From: an uncultured Eubacteriales bacterium
GTDB lineage: Bacteria > Bacillota > Clostridia > Oscillospirales > Oscillospiraceae
Direction: 5' to 3'
Length of the DNA stretch: 60,307 nt
NCBI GenBank assembly: GCA_900316205.1
Contig: ONBX01000006.1
Span: 1-60,307, forward strand
This document shows positions 25,828 through 34,983 of this stretch, in pieces. Made by a program: the position numbers and the translations under genes. Each line of letters starts with the position of its first letter. Positions within the stretch are counted from its first letter, which is position 1. The notes under the pieces were generated by a model. That model had not been told where the DNA came from. It ran no database searches and saw nothing but the letters and a program-made list of their open reading frames with translations.

Positions 25828-27240
25828 ATGAACGGCTACCAGACCTGGACCTACTGCCCGGAATACGGGCGCCTCGGCAGTACCCCTGACGTGGGACCCA
25901 TGCCGGAGCTGCTGGTCCGGGGCCTGGGGATCCGCTCCTATGGGGACTATGACTTCGTACCCTATCCCAAGGGCCGCGGGCAGACCCACGGGGAGAGCTG
26001 GTGCTACTTCCGGGAGGGGGAGAGCTTCCGGCTGTTTGCCTCTTTGGACGAGCGCCCCGGCTACACGCTCTTTTCCTTTGATACTTCCAGTGGCGTCCTC
26101 AGCATACAAAGAGACTGCAAAGGCCTGAAGTGCGGAGGAAACTATCATGTTTTTGACCTGTTTTTCGCAGCCGGTGGGGAAAATGAGGTTTTCGACGCCT
26201 GGTTTCGCGCTCTGGGGGTGAAGCCCCGGACGGAGCGGCCCATCGCGGGCTACTGCAGCTGGTACAACCGCTATCAGAAGATCTCCGCCGAGACGATCCG
26301 GAACGATCTCCGAGGCTGCGCGGGACAGCTGGCCCCGGGAGACTTGTTCCAGATCGACGACGGCTGGGAGCCCCGGGTGGGCGACTGGCTGGCGGCGGAC
26401 AGAAAGAAATTCCCGGAGGGGATGCGCGCCGCTGCCGACGCGATCCATCAAAAGGGCTTTCAGGCGGGCCTGTGGCTGGCGCCCTTTGCGGCTCAGCGCA
26501 GCTCCCGGCTCTTTCGGGAGCATCCGAACTGGTTTTTGCAGAAAAACGGACGGCCCTGGCTGGCCGGAATCGGATGGGGCGGCTTCTATGCCCTGGACAT
26601 CGACAAGCCTCAGGTGATCGATTACCTGGAGCGGGTCTTCTCCCGGGTGCTGGAGGATTGGGACTATGACCTGGTGAAGCTGGACTTTCTCTATGCTGCC
26701 GCCCCCTTCGGCAGGTCGACGGAGACCCGGGCGGGGCGGATGATCCGGGCCATGGAGCTGCTGCGGCGGCTCTGCGGAGAGAAGAAGATCCTGGGTTGTG
26801 GGGTGCCGCTGATGCCGGCCTTCGGCCTGGCGGACTACTGCCGGGTGGGCTGCGATGTGAGCCTGGACTGGGACAACACGCCCCTCATGCGGCGCACCAA
26901 CCGGGAGAGACCCTCCACCCGTCAGGCCATCGGCAACACCATCTATCGGCGGCAGCTCAACGGACGTGCCTTTCTCAGCGACCCGGACGTGTTCTTCCTC
27001 AGGGAGGAGAATCTGAAGCTCAGCAAGGAGCAAAAGCGGACTCTGGCAGAGGTAAACGCCCTCTTCGGCGGGGTGCTGCTCCACTCCGATGACATGTCCC
27101 GCTGGTCCGGGGAGGCACGGGACTTCTACCAAAGACTGCTGCGGCTGCGGGATGCGGAGCAGATCCGCGTTCACAGCCAATACGGCCCGGCTGTCAGCTA
27201 TGTACTGGACGGCCGGGAGGAGACGCTGTATATTGAATGA
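25828..27240 (+). CDS. GH36-like alpha-galactosidase, probably missing its N terminus
   Basis: A 470-aa frame with a GH36-type TIM barrel: QIDDGWEPRVGDW and GLWLAPFAAQ are typical substrate-site strands, the nucleophile is Asp286 in VKLDFLY, and the acid/base is Asp343 in RVGCDVSLDW. The family removes alpha-linked galactose from oligosaccharides. The ATG at 25828 lacks a good ribosome site; the natural start is 25663, 55 codons upstream, separated by a single TGA. If translated only from 25828 the N-terminal sheet domain would be incomplete. It ends where the LCP gene region begins (ATGA at 27237). Confidence 0.8.
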   Translation: MNGYQTWTYCPEYGRLGSTPDVGPMPELLVRGLGIRSYGDYDFVPYPKGRGQTHGESWCYFREGESFRLFASLDERPGYTLFSFDTSSGVLSIQRDCKGLKCGGNYHVFDLFFAAGGENEVFDAWFRALGVKPRTERPIAGYCSWYNRYQKISAETIRNDLRGCAGQLAPGDLFQIDDGWEPRVGDWLAADRKKFPEGMRAAADAIHQKGFQAGLWLAPFAAQRSSRLFREHPNWFLQKNGRPWLAGIGWGGFYALDIDKPQVIDYLERVFSRVLEDWDYDLVKLDFLYAAAPFGRSTETRAGRMIRAMELLRRLCGEKKILGCGVPLMPAFGLADYCRVGCDVSLDWDNTPLMRRTNRERPSTRQAIGNTIYRRQLNGRAFLSDPDVFFLREENLKLSKEQKRTLAEVNALFGGVLLHSDDMSRWSGEARDFYQRLLRLRDAEQIRVHSQYGPAVSYVLDGREETLYIE

Positions 27241-27278
27241 AACAAGTGCCGCGGGGAGCGCGGCAGGGAGACGTACTT

Positions 27279-28814
27279 ATGGCATCTACGATCATTTTTT
27301 ACCTTGTATTTGCGGCAAATCTGCTACTGGCCGGCTTTCTGGGCTGGTCCCTGTACGATACGCATCTGATCCCGAATCAGTTTGTCTATCTGGCTGCAGG
27401 GCTGCTGCTCCTGATCCCGCTGCTGCTGTTTCTGCTGCAGAAGGAAAAGAAGGGACAGCACAAAAAGACCGGCGCCCGGGTGGCGGCCATCGTGCTGCTG
27501 CTGTTTTTGAGCATCCTGGAGGGTGCGGGGGCCTATTTCGTCCATCAGTACAACAGCAAGATGCGAAACGTCACCGAGGTGCACACCCAGTATACCGAGG
27601 TGGGCCTCTATGTGAAAAACGAGGACAAGGCCCAGACCATCGAGTATGCCGTGGAGCGGCAGTATCAGGTGGGCGTGCTGGCCGGCGTGGATACCGACGC
27701 TGTTGACCATGTGCGTGGAAACGTGGAAAAGCAGTATGGCAGGACCATGCGGATCGTGGAATACAATTCCCTGGCAGAGCTGGCCAAGGCCATGAAGGAG
27801 GGCGAGATCGACGCCATGCTCATCTCCTCGGCCTATCTGGACCTGATCGACAGTCTGGAGGGCTATGAGGACTTCAGCCTCGGCCTGCGGGGTCTGTACA
27901 CCGGCAGCTTCAAAACAGAGATCCAGATCCCGCCTGTCATGGAGAAGACCGAGGAGGCGGAGCCGGTGGACCTGGGCCTGCGGGATCCCGCCCTGTGGAA
28001 GGACTGCTTCTGCGCCTACGTCAGCGGCATCGATACCTACGGCCCTGTCACCACCCGCAGCCGAAGCGACGTGAATATCCTGGCCATCGTGAACACCAGC
28101 ACCAAGACGGTGCTGCTGATCTCCACCCCCCGTGACTACTACGTGCCCTTCCAGTTTGCGCCGGTGAACGGCTCCATGGATAAGCTGACCCACGCCGGCA
28201 TTTACGGCATTGAGGGCTCCATGCGGGCCCTGGGCGACTATTACGAGCTGCCCATCCACAATTATCTGCGGGTGAATTTCTCCGGCTTCATCGATATCAT
28301 CGACACCCTGGGCGGCGTGGACGTGGATTCGGATGCGGATTTCGGGTCCTTCAAGTATTCGTTCCACAAGGGCATCAATCATCTGAACGGCAAAGCGGCG
28401 CTGGCCTTTGTGCGTGCCCGTTATGCCTTCGCTGAGGGCGACCGTGCCCGCGGCCGCCACCAGATGGCGGTGATCAAGGCCGTGATCAACGAACTCATGT
28501 CCTCCAAGATCATCACCAACTATGCCGAGCTTCTGGACGAGATGGCCGGCTGCCTGCAGACCAATGCCTCCCGTTCCATGATCGGCGATCTGGTGCAGCT
28601 GACCCTGGACCGGAAGAAGGGCGACTGGAACGTGCTGACCTACAGTGTGGATGGCTGGGGCGCCACGGAATACGCCTGGTCCCTGGGCGCCTACGCCTAT
28701 GTCATGGTGCCCTTTGAAAACAACCGGGAATACGCCCGGGATCTTGTGGCCCAGGTCACATCCGGGGAGCGGCTGACCCAGGATGACGTGCAGGCAAACG
28801 CACCGAAGAATTAA
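27279..28814 (+). CDS. LCP (LytR-CpsA-Psr) family cell-wall polymer transferase
   Basis: LCP proteins attach wall teichoic acid or capsule-like glycopolymers to peptidoglycan from the outer face of the membrane. The 511-aa product has three hydrophobic N-terminal segments, then a region of about 150 residues resembling a periplasmic binding fold (YQVGVLAGVDTDAVDHVRGN ... AMKEGEIDAMLIS), then the LCP domain with SRSDVNILAIVN, LISTPRDYYVPF and the conserved arginines in LAFVRARYAFAEGDRARGRH. An upstream ATG at 27237 overlaps the GH36 stop; 27279 behind GGGAG is preferred as it begins the first membrane segment. It heads a three-gene cluster with a membrane protein and an LRR protein. Confidence 0.9.
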   Translation: MASTIIFYLVFAANLLLAGFLGWSLYDTHLIPNQFVYLAAGLLLLIPLLLFLLQKEKKGQHKKTGARVAAIVLLLFLSILEGAGAYFVHQYNSKMRNVTEVHTQYTEVGLYVKNEDKAQTIEYAVERQYQVGVLAGVDTDAVDHVRGNVEKQYGRTMRIVEYNSLAELAKAMKEGEIDAMLISSAYLDLIDSLEGYEDFSLGLRGLYTGSFKTEIQIPPVMEKTEEAEPVDLGLRDPALWKDCFCAYVSGIDTYGPVTTRSRSDVNILAIVNTSTKTVLLISTPRDYYVPFQFAPVNGSMDKLTHAGIYGIEGSMRALGDYYELPIHNYLRVNFSGFIDIIDTLGGVDVDSDADFGSFKYSFHKGINHLNGKAALAFVRARYAFAEGDRARGRHQMAVIKAVINELMSSKIITNYAELLDEMAGCLQTNASRSMIGDLVQLTLDRKKGDWNVLTYSVDGWGATEYAWSLGAYAYVMVPFENNREYARDLVAQVTSGERLTQDDVQANAPKN

Positions 28815-28835
28815 GAACTTCAGGAGGACTGCTTT

Positions 28836-29888
28836 ATGGAAGGAACCAAGAAAAAACTGTATGTGGAACGGGACGGCTTCTGGACAGAGGCTGCCATGGT
28901 TTTCCTGGCCCTGGCGATGATCTTCATCCTGATCGGCAGCATCGGGCGCTGGGATGACAGCCGTTTTCTCAGCACCCGTGTGGCGCTGCCCATCTTCTGC
29001 GGCCTGCTGCTGGTGCTCTGCCTGCTGCTCTTCGGCAAGCGAGCCTTCTGGACCACTGTGGTCCCGGTGGCCATGGGCGTGGTCTTCTTCGTTTTTCGCG
29101 CCATGAACATGGAAAACGAGTGGCTCCGAGGCTGCTGGATCATCGTGTATCTGGTGATCATGGTGCTCTATGCCATGGTGTTTTCCTATCCGAAGCTGAA
29201 ATGGGCCCTGGCCCTGGTGCTGCTGGCGGTGTTTGCCTATCACATCGGCGTCCAGGATCTGCCGAGGCTGATGGATCTGGAAAACCCGGTGAGCTTTGTG
29301 GACGGGATGGAAGAGATGAGCGTCCTGGGCATCATCCTGGCCATGCTGTTTTTGAGCTTTGCCATGAAGAGCGGCCCGAAGCCCGTCAAAGGCAAGCCTG
29401 AACCGGAGCCGGAGCAGCCTGCTGCCGGAGAGGAAAAGGGAGACGAGCCTGCTCCCGCACCGGCCGAGGAGCCTGCCCCCGCCGCTGCGGCGGAGGAAAA
29501 GAAGCTCTCCCGCCGGGAAAAACGGAAGCTTGAAAAACAGAGAAAGCTGGAGGAGAAGCGGCCGGAGCCTCAGCCCGTAGTTTTGCCGGAGCCTGAGCAA
29601 GAGGCTCAGCTCGAGCCGGAAGGCGAGCCGCAGCCCGAGCCGCAGTCTGAGCCGGAATCGGAGCTTGCGGAAACGGTGCAGCACAAGGGCTTTGCCCCCG
29701 CTGCCTGGGATGCGGAGGAGCCGGCGCAGGTCCGGGAGCCTGCTTCTGAGACAGAGCCTGCCGCAGTTCCCACAACCGAGGAGATCCCGGTGGAGGAGCT
29801 GGGCACTCAGGCGGCGGCTGCGGCGGCCTATCCCCTGGAGGAAACGCAGCCTTCGGAAGAGAAGGAAACTGCCACGGAGGATCCATGA
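28836..29888 (+). CDS. Membrane protein with a long Glu/Pro-rich cytosolic tail
   Basis: A 350-aa protein not assigned to a family. Six or so hydrophobic segments occupy residues about 18-180 (for example AAMVFLALAMIFILIGSIGR and ALALVLLAVFAYHIGV). From about 185 the chain becomes Pro/Glu/Ala-rich, with a short basic patch (LSRREKRKLEKQRKLEEKR) in the middle, and remains acidic to the end. The tail is probably disordered. The stop overlaps the LRR gene start in an ATGA. The neighbours suggest a cell-envelope role, which is inference. Confidence 0.85.
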   Translation: MEGTKKKLYVERDGFWTEAAMVFLALAMIFILIGSIGRWDDSRFLSTRVALPIFCGLLLVLCLLLFGKRAFWTTVVPVAMGVVFFVFRAMNMENEWLRGCWIIVYLVIMVLYAMVFSYPKLKWALALVLLAVFAYHIGVQDLPRLMDLENPVSFVDGMEEMSVLGIILAMLFLSFAMKSGPKPVKGKPEPEPEQPAAGEEKGDEPAPAPAEEPAPAAAAEEKKLSRREKRKLEKQRKLEEKRPEPQPVVLPEPEQEAQLEPEGEPQPEPQSEPESELAETVQHKGFAPAAWDAEEPAQVREPASETEPAAVPTTEEIPVEELGTQAAAAAAYPLEETQPSEEKETATEDP

Positions 29889-31660
29889 GCGACGGCAAGA
29901 ATACCAATGAAAAAACCGCCGGGAGCAAAGGGCTGAGCGATCGCAAGCGCCGCAGAACCGTGATCGTGACGGCTGTTGCCGCAGTGCTGGTGCTGGTCCT
30001 GGCCCAGCTGCTCCACGGCAATTCCGAGGAGCGGCGCTATGAGCGCTATCGACACCAGGCCGCTGCCAGCTACCAGAAGGGCGATTATGACCAGACCCTC
30101 AGCGATCTGCGCAAGGCGGAGGCCATCCGCAGCAGCGAGGATGTGCTGATGCTCATGGCCGACTGCTATGAGGCCCAGGGCAAGTGGGAGCTGGCCCTGG
30201 AGACCCTGCGCAGGATGGACCGGAACGACGCCGCCGTGACGGAACGGATCGCCGCCTTGGAGCAGAAGCGCATGCAGCAGCAGGGCGAGGGTCTGCGGGT
30301 GATCGCAGGGGAGAATTTCCCCGCCACGGCCACGGAGCTGGATCTGAGAGACCGGGACCTGGGCAACGGCGTGATGCAGGAGGTGCTGCAGCTGCACGCC
30401 CTGACCCGCCTTTCCCTGGCGGATAACAGGATCGATGATCTGGGCAGCATCAGCGAGCTGGGCGGTCTGCGCACCCTGGATCTGAGCGGCAACAACATCC
30501 GGGATATCAGCCAGCTGGGAAAGCTGAGCAACCTGCGCAGCCTGAATCTGGACGGCAACCCCCTGGGCGATCTGAGCCCCCTGTATCAACTGGTGGAGCT
30601 GAGCAGCCTGAGCCTGCGGGGCGTCACGCTGCGGGAGGGGGAGCTGGATCAGCTCACTACCATTCTGCCCCGCTGCGCCATCCTGACCGACGGCGACACC
30701 GAGGGCACCACCGGCATCTGCCTCTGCGGCGCGCGCTTTGACACCGCTGTTACCCAGCTGAGTCTCACTGGTCTGGGACTGCGGGAGATCCAGTGCCTGA
30801 GCCTCTGCAACGAGCTCAGGAGCCTGGACCTGACCGACAATGCCATCAGCGACCTGAGCCCCCTCATGAACCTGCAGAAGCTGGAGAGACTGCGCATCAG
30901 CGGCAATCAGATCACGGATCTGCGCCCGCTTATCGGCCTGCCGGCTCTGCGTACGCTGGAGGTCAGCGGCAATGCCGTGACCGACACCAGCGCGGTGGGG
31001 AGCCTTGCGACCCTGCAGACCCTGGACCTGTCGGACAATCCCATCGGGGACTTTTCGGGCCTGAAAAAGCTCAGCGAGCTGCAGACCCTGCGCCTGGAAA
31101 ATACCGGCCTGCGGGATCCGGACCTGGAGAATCTGTATGGGATGAAAAAGCTGTACCGGCTTGCGCTGGATCGCAACGACGGCCTCACCGCGGAGACCAT
31201 GAGCGCCCTGCGCGCCTCCCTGCCGACCTGTGACATCAGCTTTGACAGCCTGGTGTATACGGTCTCCCTGGGCGGCGTGGATTACCGGACGGATATCAAA
31301 GAGCTTGTCATCGAAAACACGGAGATGAACAGCGTCTACGGCCTGGAGAAATTCAATTGCCTGGAGACCGTGCGCCTGAGCCGGAACCGGCTGGAGAACA
31401 TCTCCGCCTTTCAGAATACCCATTCCCGCGCCACGCTCCGCACGCTGGACCTGGGCTTCAACCAAATCCAGGATGTAACGCCGCTGTCTGCGCTGACGGC
31501 GCTGGAATCCCTGGATCTGCGCAGCAATCAGATCAGCTCCGTGGAGAGCCTGAGGCGGCTGCACCAGCTGAAAAAGCTGAACCTGAGCGGCAATCCCCTC
31601 AGCGCCGAGCAGATCGAGGAGCTTCGCGCGGCCCTGCCGGACTGCGAGATCGTGTTCTGA
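29885..31660 (+). CDS. Membrane-anchored TPR plus leucine-rich-repeat protein
   Basis: A 591-aa protein with a basic N terminus (DRKRRRTVIV), one membrane span at about 25-43, a TPR-like helical section at about 46-135 (YEAQGKWELALETLRRM), and then internalin/SDS22-type leucine-rich repeats from about 145 to the end. Repeats have the form LRTLDLSGNNIRDISQLGKL, with a break near 235-260 and 350-400. By charge distribution the LRR part is outside the cell. Surface LRR proteins commonly bind proteins or glycans; the partner here is unknown. The gene is translationally coupled to the upstream membrane-protein gene. Confidence 0.88.
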   Translation: MSDGKNTNEKTAGSKGLSDRKRRRTVIVTAVAAVLVLVLAQLLHGNSEERRYERYRHQAAASYQKGDYDQTLSDLRKAEAIRSSEDVLMLMADCYEAQGKWELALETLRRMDRNDAAVTERIAALEQKRMQQQGEGLRVIAGENFPATATELDLRDRDLGNGVMQEVLQLHALTRLSLADNRIDDLGSISELGGLRTLDLSGNNIRDISQLGKLSNLRSLNLDGNPLGDLSPLYQLVELSSLSLRGVTLREGELDQLTTILPRCAILTDGDTEGTTGICLCGARFDTAVTQLSLTGLGLREIQCLSLCNELRSLDLTDNAISDLSPLMNLQKLERLRISGNQITDLRPLIGLPALRTLEVSGNAVTDTSAVGSLATLQTLDLSDNPIGDFSGLKKLSELQTLRLENTGLRDPDLENLYGMKKLYRLALDRNDGLTAETMSALRASLPTCDISFDSLVYTVSLGGVDYRTDIKELVIENTEMNSVYGLEKFNCLETVRLSRNRLENISAFQNTHSRATLRTLDLGFNQIQDVTPLSALTALESLDLRSNQISSVESLRRLHQLKKLNLSGNPLSAEQIEELRAALPDCEIVF

Positions 31661-31689
31661 CCGGAGGGTACATCTTTCATAAAATGTTC

Positions 31690-31718
31690 TTTTCTTCCAG
31701 CATGCTTTGTGTTATACT
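31690..31718 (+). promoter_or_regulatory. Extended -10 promoter of hpf
   Basis: TATACT at 31713-31718 preceded by TG at -14/-15 (TGTTATACT); the -35 (TTTTCT, 31690-31695) is poor. It lies 60 bases before the hpf start. Confidence 0.6.
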
Positions 31719-31777
31719 GAAAACAGGAAAGGGGCTCTCCCTTTTCTGAACAGCAATCATTGAAAGGAGTTGGCACC

Positions 31778-32323
31778 ATGAAGTTCACTTTCACCGAAAA
31801 GCGGATGGATTCGTCGGAGGATCTGCGGGCCTACGCCACCCGAAAGATCAGCAAGCTGGACAAGTTCTTCAAGAACGAAGCGGAGGCCTTTGTCACCTTC
31901 AGCATCGAGCGCGGACGCTTCCTGGCTGAGATCACCATCCACAACAACGGCCTGTACTACCGGGCAAGCGAACTTACCAATGACATGTACGCTTCCGTCG
32001 ATTCCGGCGTGGCCGCCATCGAGCGGCAGATCCGTCGGAACAAGACCCGTCTGGAGAAACGCCTCCGGGATGGGGTGCTGCAGGAGCGTGACGCCGTGCC
32101 TGCCTTTATGCCTCAGGAGGATGAGGCGGATGAAGAATTCAAGATCGTGCGCTCCAAGCGCTTCTCCATCAAGCCCATGTCCCCCGAGGAGGCCATCCTG
32201 CAGATGAACCTGCTGGACCACGAGTTCTTCGTGTTCCGGAACATGGACGCGGACGACGCCATCGCGGTGGTCTACAAGCGCAAGCAGGGCGGCTACGGCC
32301 TCATCTGCGACGACGGCGAATAA
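31778..32323 (+). CDS. hpf: Ribosome hibernation promoting factor, long form
   Basis: Long HPF dimerises 70S ribosomes into inactive 100S particles in stationary phase. The 181-aa protein has the N-terminal domain (MKFTFTEKRMDSSEDLRAYA to about 100) that blocks the decoding centre, a linker, and the C-terminal dimerisation domain with KRFSIKPMSPEEAILQMNLL and HEFFVFRNMDADDAIAVVYK. An in-frame ATG at 31760 exists, but 31778 has AAAGGAG at the right distance and gives the family N terminus. It is monocistronic between its own promoter and terminator. Confidence 0.95.
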   Translation: MKFTFTEKRMDSSEDLRAYATRKISKLDKFFKNEAEAFVTFSIERGRFLAEITIHNNGLYYRASELTNDMYASVDSGVAAIERQIRRNKTRLEKRLRDGVLQERDAVPAFMPQEDEADEEFKIVRSKRFSIKPMSPEEAILQMNLLDHEFFVFRNMDADDAIAVVYKRKQGGYGLICDDGE

Positions 32324-32339
32324 ATCAACAGAGTTTTGA

Positions 32340-32369
32340 ACTGCCGGCTGAAAAGCCGGCAGTTTTTTT
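32340..32369 (+). terminator. Terminator of hpf
   Basis: ACTGCCGGCT-GAAA-AGCCGGCAGT (32340-32363), 10-bp perfect stem with a GAAA loop, followed by TTTTTT. Confidence 0.95.
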
Positions 32370-32421
32370 GAGAACGAAGGGGCCGCTTTTGATTTCCCGG
32401 CGGCGGGCGAAGTTTTTCCTC

Positions 32422-32450
32422 TTGCATATTTTCGCGCGCTGCGGTAACAT
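32422..32450 (+). promoter_or_regulatory. Promoter of the zinc-ribbon gene
   Basis: TTGCAT (32422-32427), 17-base spacer, TAACAT (32445-32450), 45 bases before the start codon at 32496. Confidence 0.6.
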
Positions 32451-32495
32451 AGAGCCAGACCCTGCGGAACACAAGTACGACAGGAGGAATGCGCT

Positions 32496-32732
32496 ATGAA
32501 ATGCCCCCAGTGCGGCAGCGAAATGGTTTTGGACACCCATCGCAAGATCCCCCTTGAGATGTGCTACAACTGCGGATACATCGAAGGACGCAACATCGGC
32601 ACCAAGGAAAAGGGCGAGACTAACTATGAGCACCTGAAAAAGCTGAACTTCAACGAGATGGTCGCCTTCCTTTCCCGCAAGCTGAACATGCCCGAGGAGC
32701 GCTTTGCGAAATGGCTTGACGACGAAGCCTGA
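32496..32732 (+). CDS. Small zinc-ribbon protein of unknown function
   Basis: A 78-aa protein with a zinc ribbon at its N terminus, CPQCGSEM (Cys3, Cys6) and CYNCGY (Cys23, Cys26), followed by a helical part ending LNMPEERFAKWLDDEA. The C-terminal segment resembles a short protein-protein interaction helix. I recognise no named family. It stands alone with its own promoter, AGGAGG ribosome site and strong terminator, so it is a real gene. Confidence 0.85.
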   Translation: MKCPQCGSEMVLDTHRKIPLEMCYNCGYIEGRNIGTKEKGETNYEHLKKLNFNEMVAFLSRKLNMPEERFAKWLDDEA

Positions 32733-32738
32733 ACATGC

Positions 32739-32770
32739 AAAAACGGAGGAGTTTTGCTCCTCCGTTTTTT
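32739..32770 (+). terminator. Terminator after the zinc-ribbon gene
   Basis: AAAAACGGAGGAG (32739-32751), loop TTTTG, CTCCTCCGTTTTTT (32757-32770). Confidence 0.95.
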
Positions 32771-32794
32771 AGACCACAGATATAGGAGATTCTT

Positions 32795-33733
32795 ATGGAC
32801 GAAGAACTGGAACTGGGAACGGAACTGGAAATGGAGATGGAGGAGAGCACGGAGCAGGTCCGCGGCAGCGGCACGCTCTACATCGTGGCCACCCCCATCG
32901 GCAACTCCCGGGACATGTCTCCCCGGGGGAAGCAGATCCTGGAGGAGGCGGACCTGATCGCCGCCGAGGACACCCGCCGCTCCATGGTGCTGCTGAATAA
33001 GCTGGGCATCCGCAACAAGCTGGTGTCCAACCACAAATTCAACGAGTACGGCAAGGCAAAGCACTTCATTGCCCAGCTGCAGGAGGGCAAGAGCATCGCC
33101 GTCATCACCGACGCGGGCACCCCCTGCATCTCCGATCCCGGCAACGAGCTCATCAAGGCCGCCGTGGAGGCGGGCATCCGGGTGGTGGGCGTGCCGGGCT
33201 GCTGCGCGGCGGTGAACGCCCTGGCCATCTCCGGCTTTGATCTCAGCTCCTTCACCTTCTTTGGCTTCTTCCCCCGGGAGAATGCCGAGCGGAGGCGCCT
33301 GCTGGAAAAGCTGCGCCGGGGGGATACCAGGACCTTTGCCCTCTACGAAAGCCCCAAGCGCATCATGGATCTGGTGGACTTTTTCATCGACGAGCAGGCG
33401 GATGTGCGCCTCTGCCTCTGCAATGACATGACCAAGCTTCACGAGATGAGCTTTCGCGGCACGCCCGCGGAGGTGAAGGAGCAGCTGCTGGCCAAGGGCA
33501 ACTACGACAAGGGCGAATATGCCATCGTCCTGGAGGTGGGGAAGGACTATATCTTCAACAAGGTGGAGCACGCCGTCTCTCCCGAGGCTATGCTGGTGGA
33601 CGCTATGGTGAAGGGCCGCTCCGCCAAGGAGGCCGTGGCGGCGGTGCTGGCGGACGAGAACAATTCCTACAGCAAGAACGAGCTGAAGGCCGCCTCCCTG
33701 CGGCTCAAGAAGCTCTTTGGAGGCGAGGCATGA
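32795..33733 (+). CDS. rsmI: 16S rRNA 2'-O-ribose C1402 methyltransferase
   Basis: RsmI methylates the 2'-OH of C1402 in the decoding centre. The 312-aa protein has the tetrapyrrole-methylase-fold motifs LYIVATPIGN, IAAEDTRRS, ITDAGTPCISDPG and FYES-like ALYESPKRI. The first 24 residues form an acidic extension (MDEELELGTELEMEMEESTE) absent from most homologues. The start follows TAGGAGA. Its stop overlaps the next methyltransferase gene in an ATGA. Confidence 0.93.
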   Translation: MDEELELGTELEMEMEESTEQVRGSGTLYIVATPIGNSRDMSPRGKQILEEADLIAAEDTRRSMVLLNKLGIRNKLVSNHKFNEYGKAKHFIAQLQEGKSIAVITDAGTPCISDPGNELIKAAVEAGIRVVGVPGCCAAVNALAISGFDLSSFTFFGFFPRENAERRRLLEKLRRGDTRTFALYESPKRIMDLVDFFIDEQADVRLCLCNDMTKLHEMSFRGTPAEVKEQLLAKGNYDKGEYAIVLEVGKDYIFNKVEHAVSPEAMLVDAMVKGRSAKEAVAAVLADENNSYSKNELKAASLRLKKLFGGEA

Positions 33734-34872
33734 GCCGCCTGACCCGAGACCTGGCCGCGGCCCTCCCCAGCCTGACCCGACTGGTGCTGAGCCAGCCCGT
33801 CGACAAGACCGGGGATCAGAAGGTCTCGATCCGGCCCCTGTACCTGCGGGGGGAGCGGCGTTATCAGCTGGAGCGCTTTCGGGACAACAAGGCCTTTCAC
33901 GAGAATCTGGACGAGGAAGGCCTGCTGCGCCGCTTCGAGAACGAGCTGGACGGACGCTTCCGCCAGGCTTTGCTGGTGACCGAGGAGGAGAGCGCCCAGT
34001 ACAGTCTCCGGCAAAACGGCAGCTACAAGCGCCACGCCGCTGCCGCCGCCGTGCCCAGACCCGCCGGCCTTTCCGGCAACAACCGGGAAAAACGCTACCT
34101 CATCGGGGAAGGGGAGGCGGTGCCAGCCCTGGTGGATCTGGGGATCTTTACCCAGGACTACAGGATCGTCCGGTCCAAGTACGACAAGTACCGGCAGATC
34201 AACCGCTTCCTGGAGCTCATCGACCAGGCCTTCCGGGAGGACGGCAGGGAGGAGCTCACGGTGCTGGACTTCGGCTGCGGCAAGAGCTATCTCACCTTCA
34301 TCCTCTACTGGTACTTCGCCGTGAAGCAGGGGAGACGGGTGAAGATCATCGGCTATGACCTGAAGGCGGACGTGGTGGAGCACTGCAACGCGGTGGCGGA
34401 GAAGTACGGCTATGAGGGATTGCGCTTCGTCCACGCGGACGTGAGCCGGGATGCCCTCTATGGAGAGCGTGTGGACATGATCGTGACGCTGCATGCCTGC
34501 GACACGGCCACGGACTATGCCCTGCACTACGCCATCGAAAAGGGTGCGGACTACATCTTCTCCGTGCCCTGCTGCCAGCATGAAGTGAATCTCCAGATGA
34601 AGAAGGGCGGGGAGCTGGATGTGTTTCTGCGCCACGGCATCGTCCAGGAGCGGATGGCCGCCCTCCTCACCGATGAGATCCGCACCCTCGTTCTGGAGGA
34701 TCGGGGCTATACCGTGGATGTGATCGAGTTTACCGACCTGGAAAACTCCCCCAAGAACCTGATGCTCCGGGCCAGACGGAAGGGTAAAAAGAGCGAAAAG
34801 GGCCGTGCCCTGGCAAGAGAGATCGCCGGGCGCTACGGCTTCACCCAGACCCTGCTGGAGCTGGAAAAGTAA
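33730..34872 (+). CDS. Class I SAM-dependent methyltransferase, GSTCD/METTL25-like
   Basis: A 380-aa protein with a Rossmann methyltransferase domain in the second half: motif I VLDFGCGKSYLTF, then KIIGYDLKADVVEHCNAV and a distinctive TLHACDTATDYALHYAI ... VPCCQHE stretch. The N-terminal 150 residues are helical and basic. This HACDTATD/PCCQHE pattern is found in a little-studied family related to eukaryotic GSTCD. Substrate is unknown; coupling to rsmI (ATGA overlap) suggests RNA, which is inference. Confidence 0.85.
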   Translation: MSRLTRDLAAALPSLTRLVLSQPVDKTGDQKVSIRPLYLRGERRYQLERFRDNKAFHENLDEEGLLRRFENELDGRFRQALLVTEEESAQYSLRQNGSYKRHAAAAAVPRPAGLSGNNREKRYLIGEGEAVPALVDLGIFTQDYRIVRSKYDKYRQINRFLELIDQAFREDGREELTVLDFGCGKSYLTFILYWYFAVKQGRRVKIIGYDLKADVVEHCNAVAEKYGYEGLRFVHADVSRDALYGERVDMIVTLHACDTATDYALHYAIEKGADYIFSVPCCQHEVNLQMKKGGELDVFLRHGIVQERMAALLTDEIRTLVLEDRGYTVDVIEFTDLENSPKNLMLRARRKGKKSEKGRALAREIAGRYGFTQTLLELEK

Positions 34873-34925
34873 ATCCGTGGGCAAGCATGGCTCGCCCGCA
34901 CTGCAGGTAAGGTGCGAAGAAACGA

Positions 34926-34960
34926 CCCGCGGCGTCCCGGATGGGATGCCGCGGGCTTTT
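34926..34960 (+). terminator. Terminator after the rsmI operon
   Basis: CCCGCGGCGTCCC (34926-34938), loop GGAT, GGGATGCCGCGGG (34943-34955), then CTTTT. One G-T pair in 13. Confidence 0.75.
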
Positions 34961-34983
34961 GCGCGGGAGGGGAGATGCGCAAG

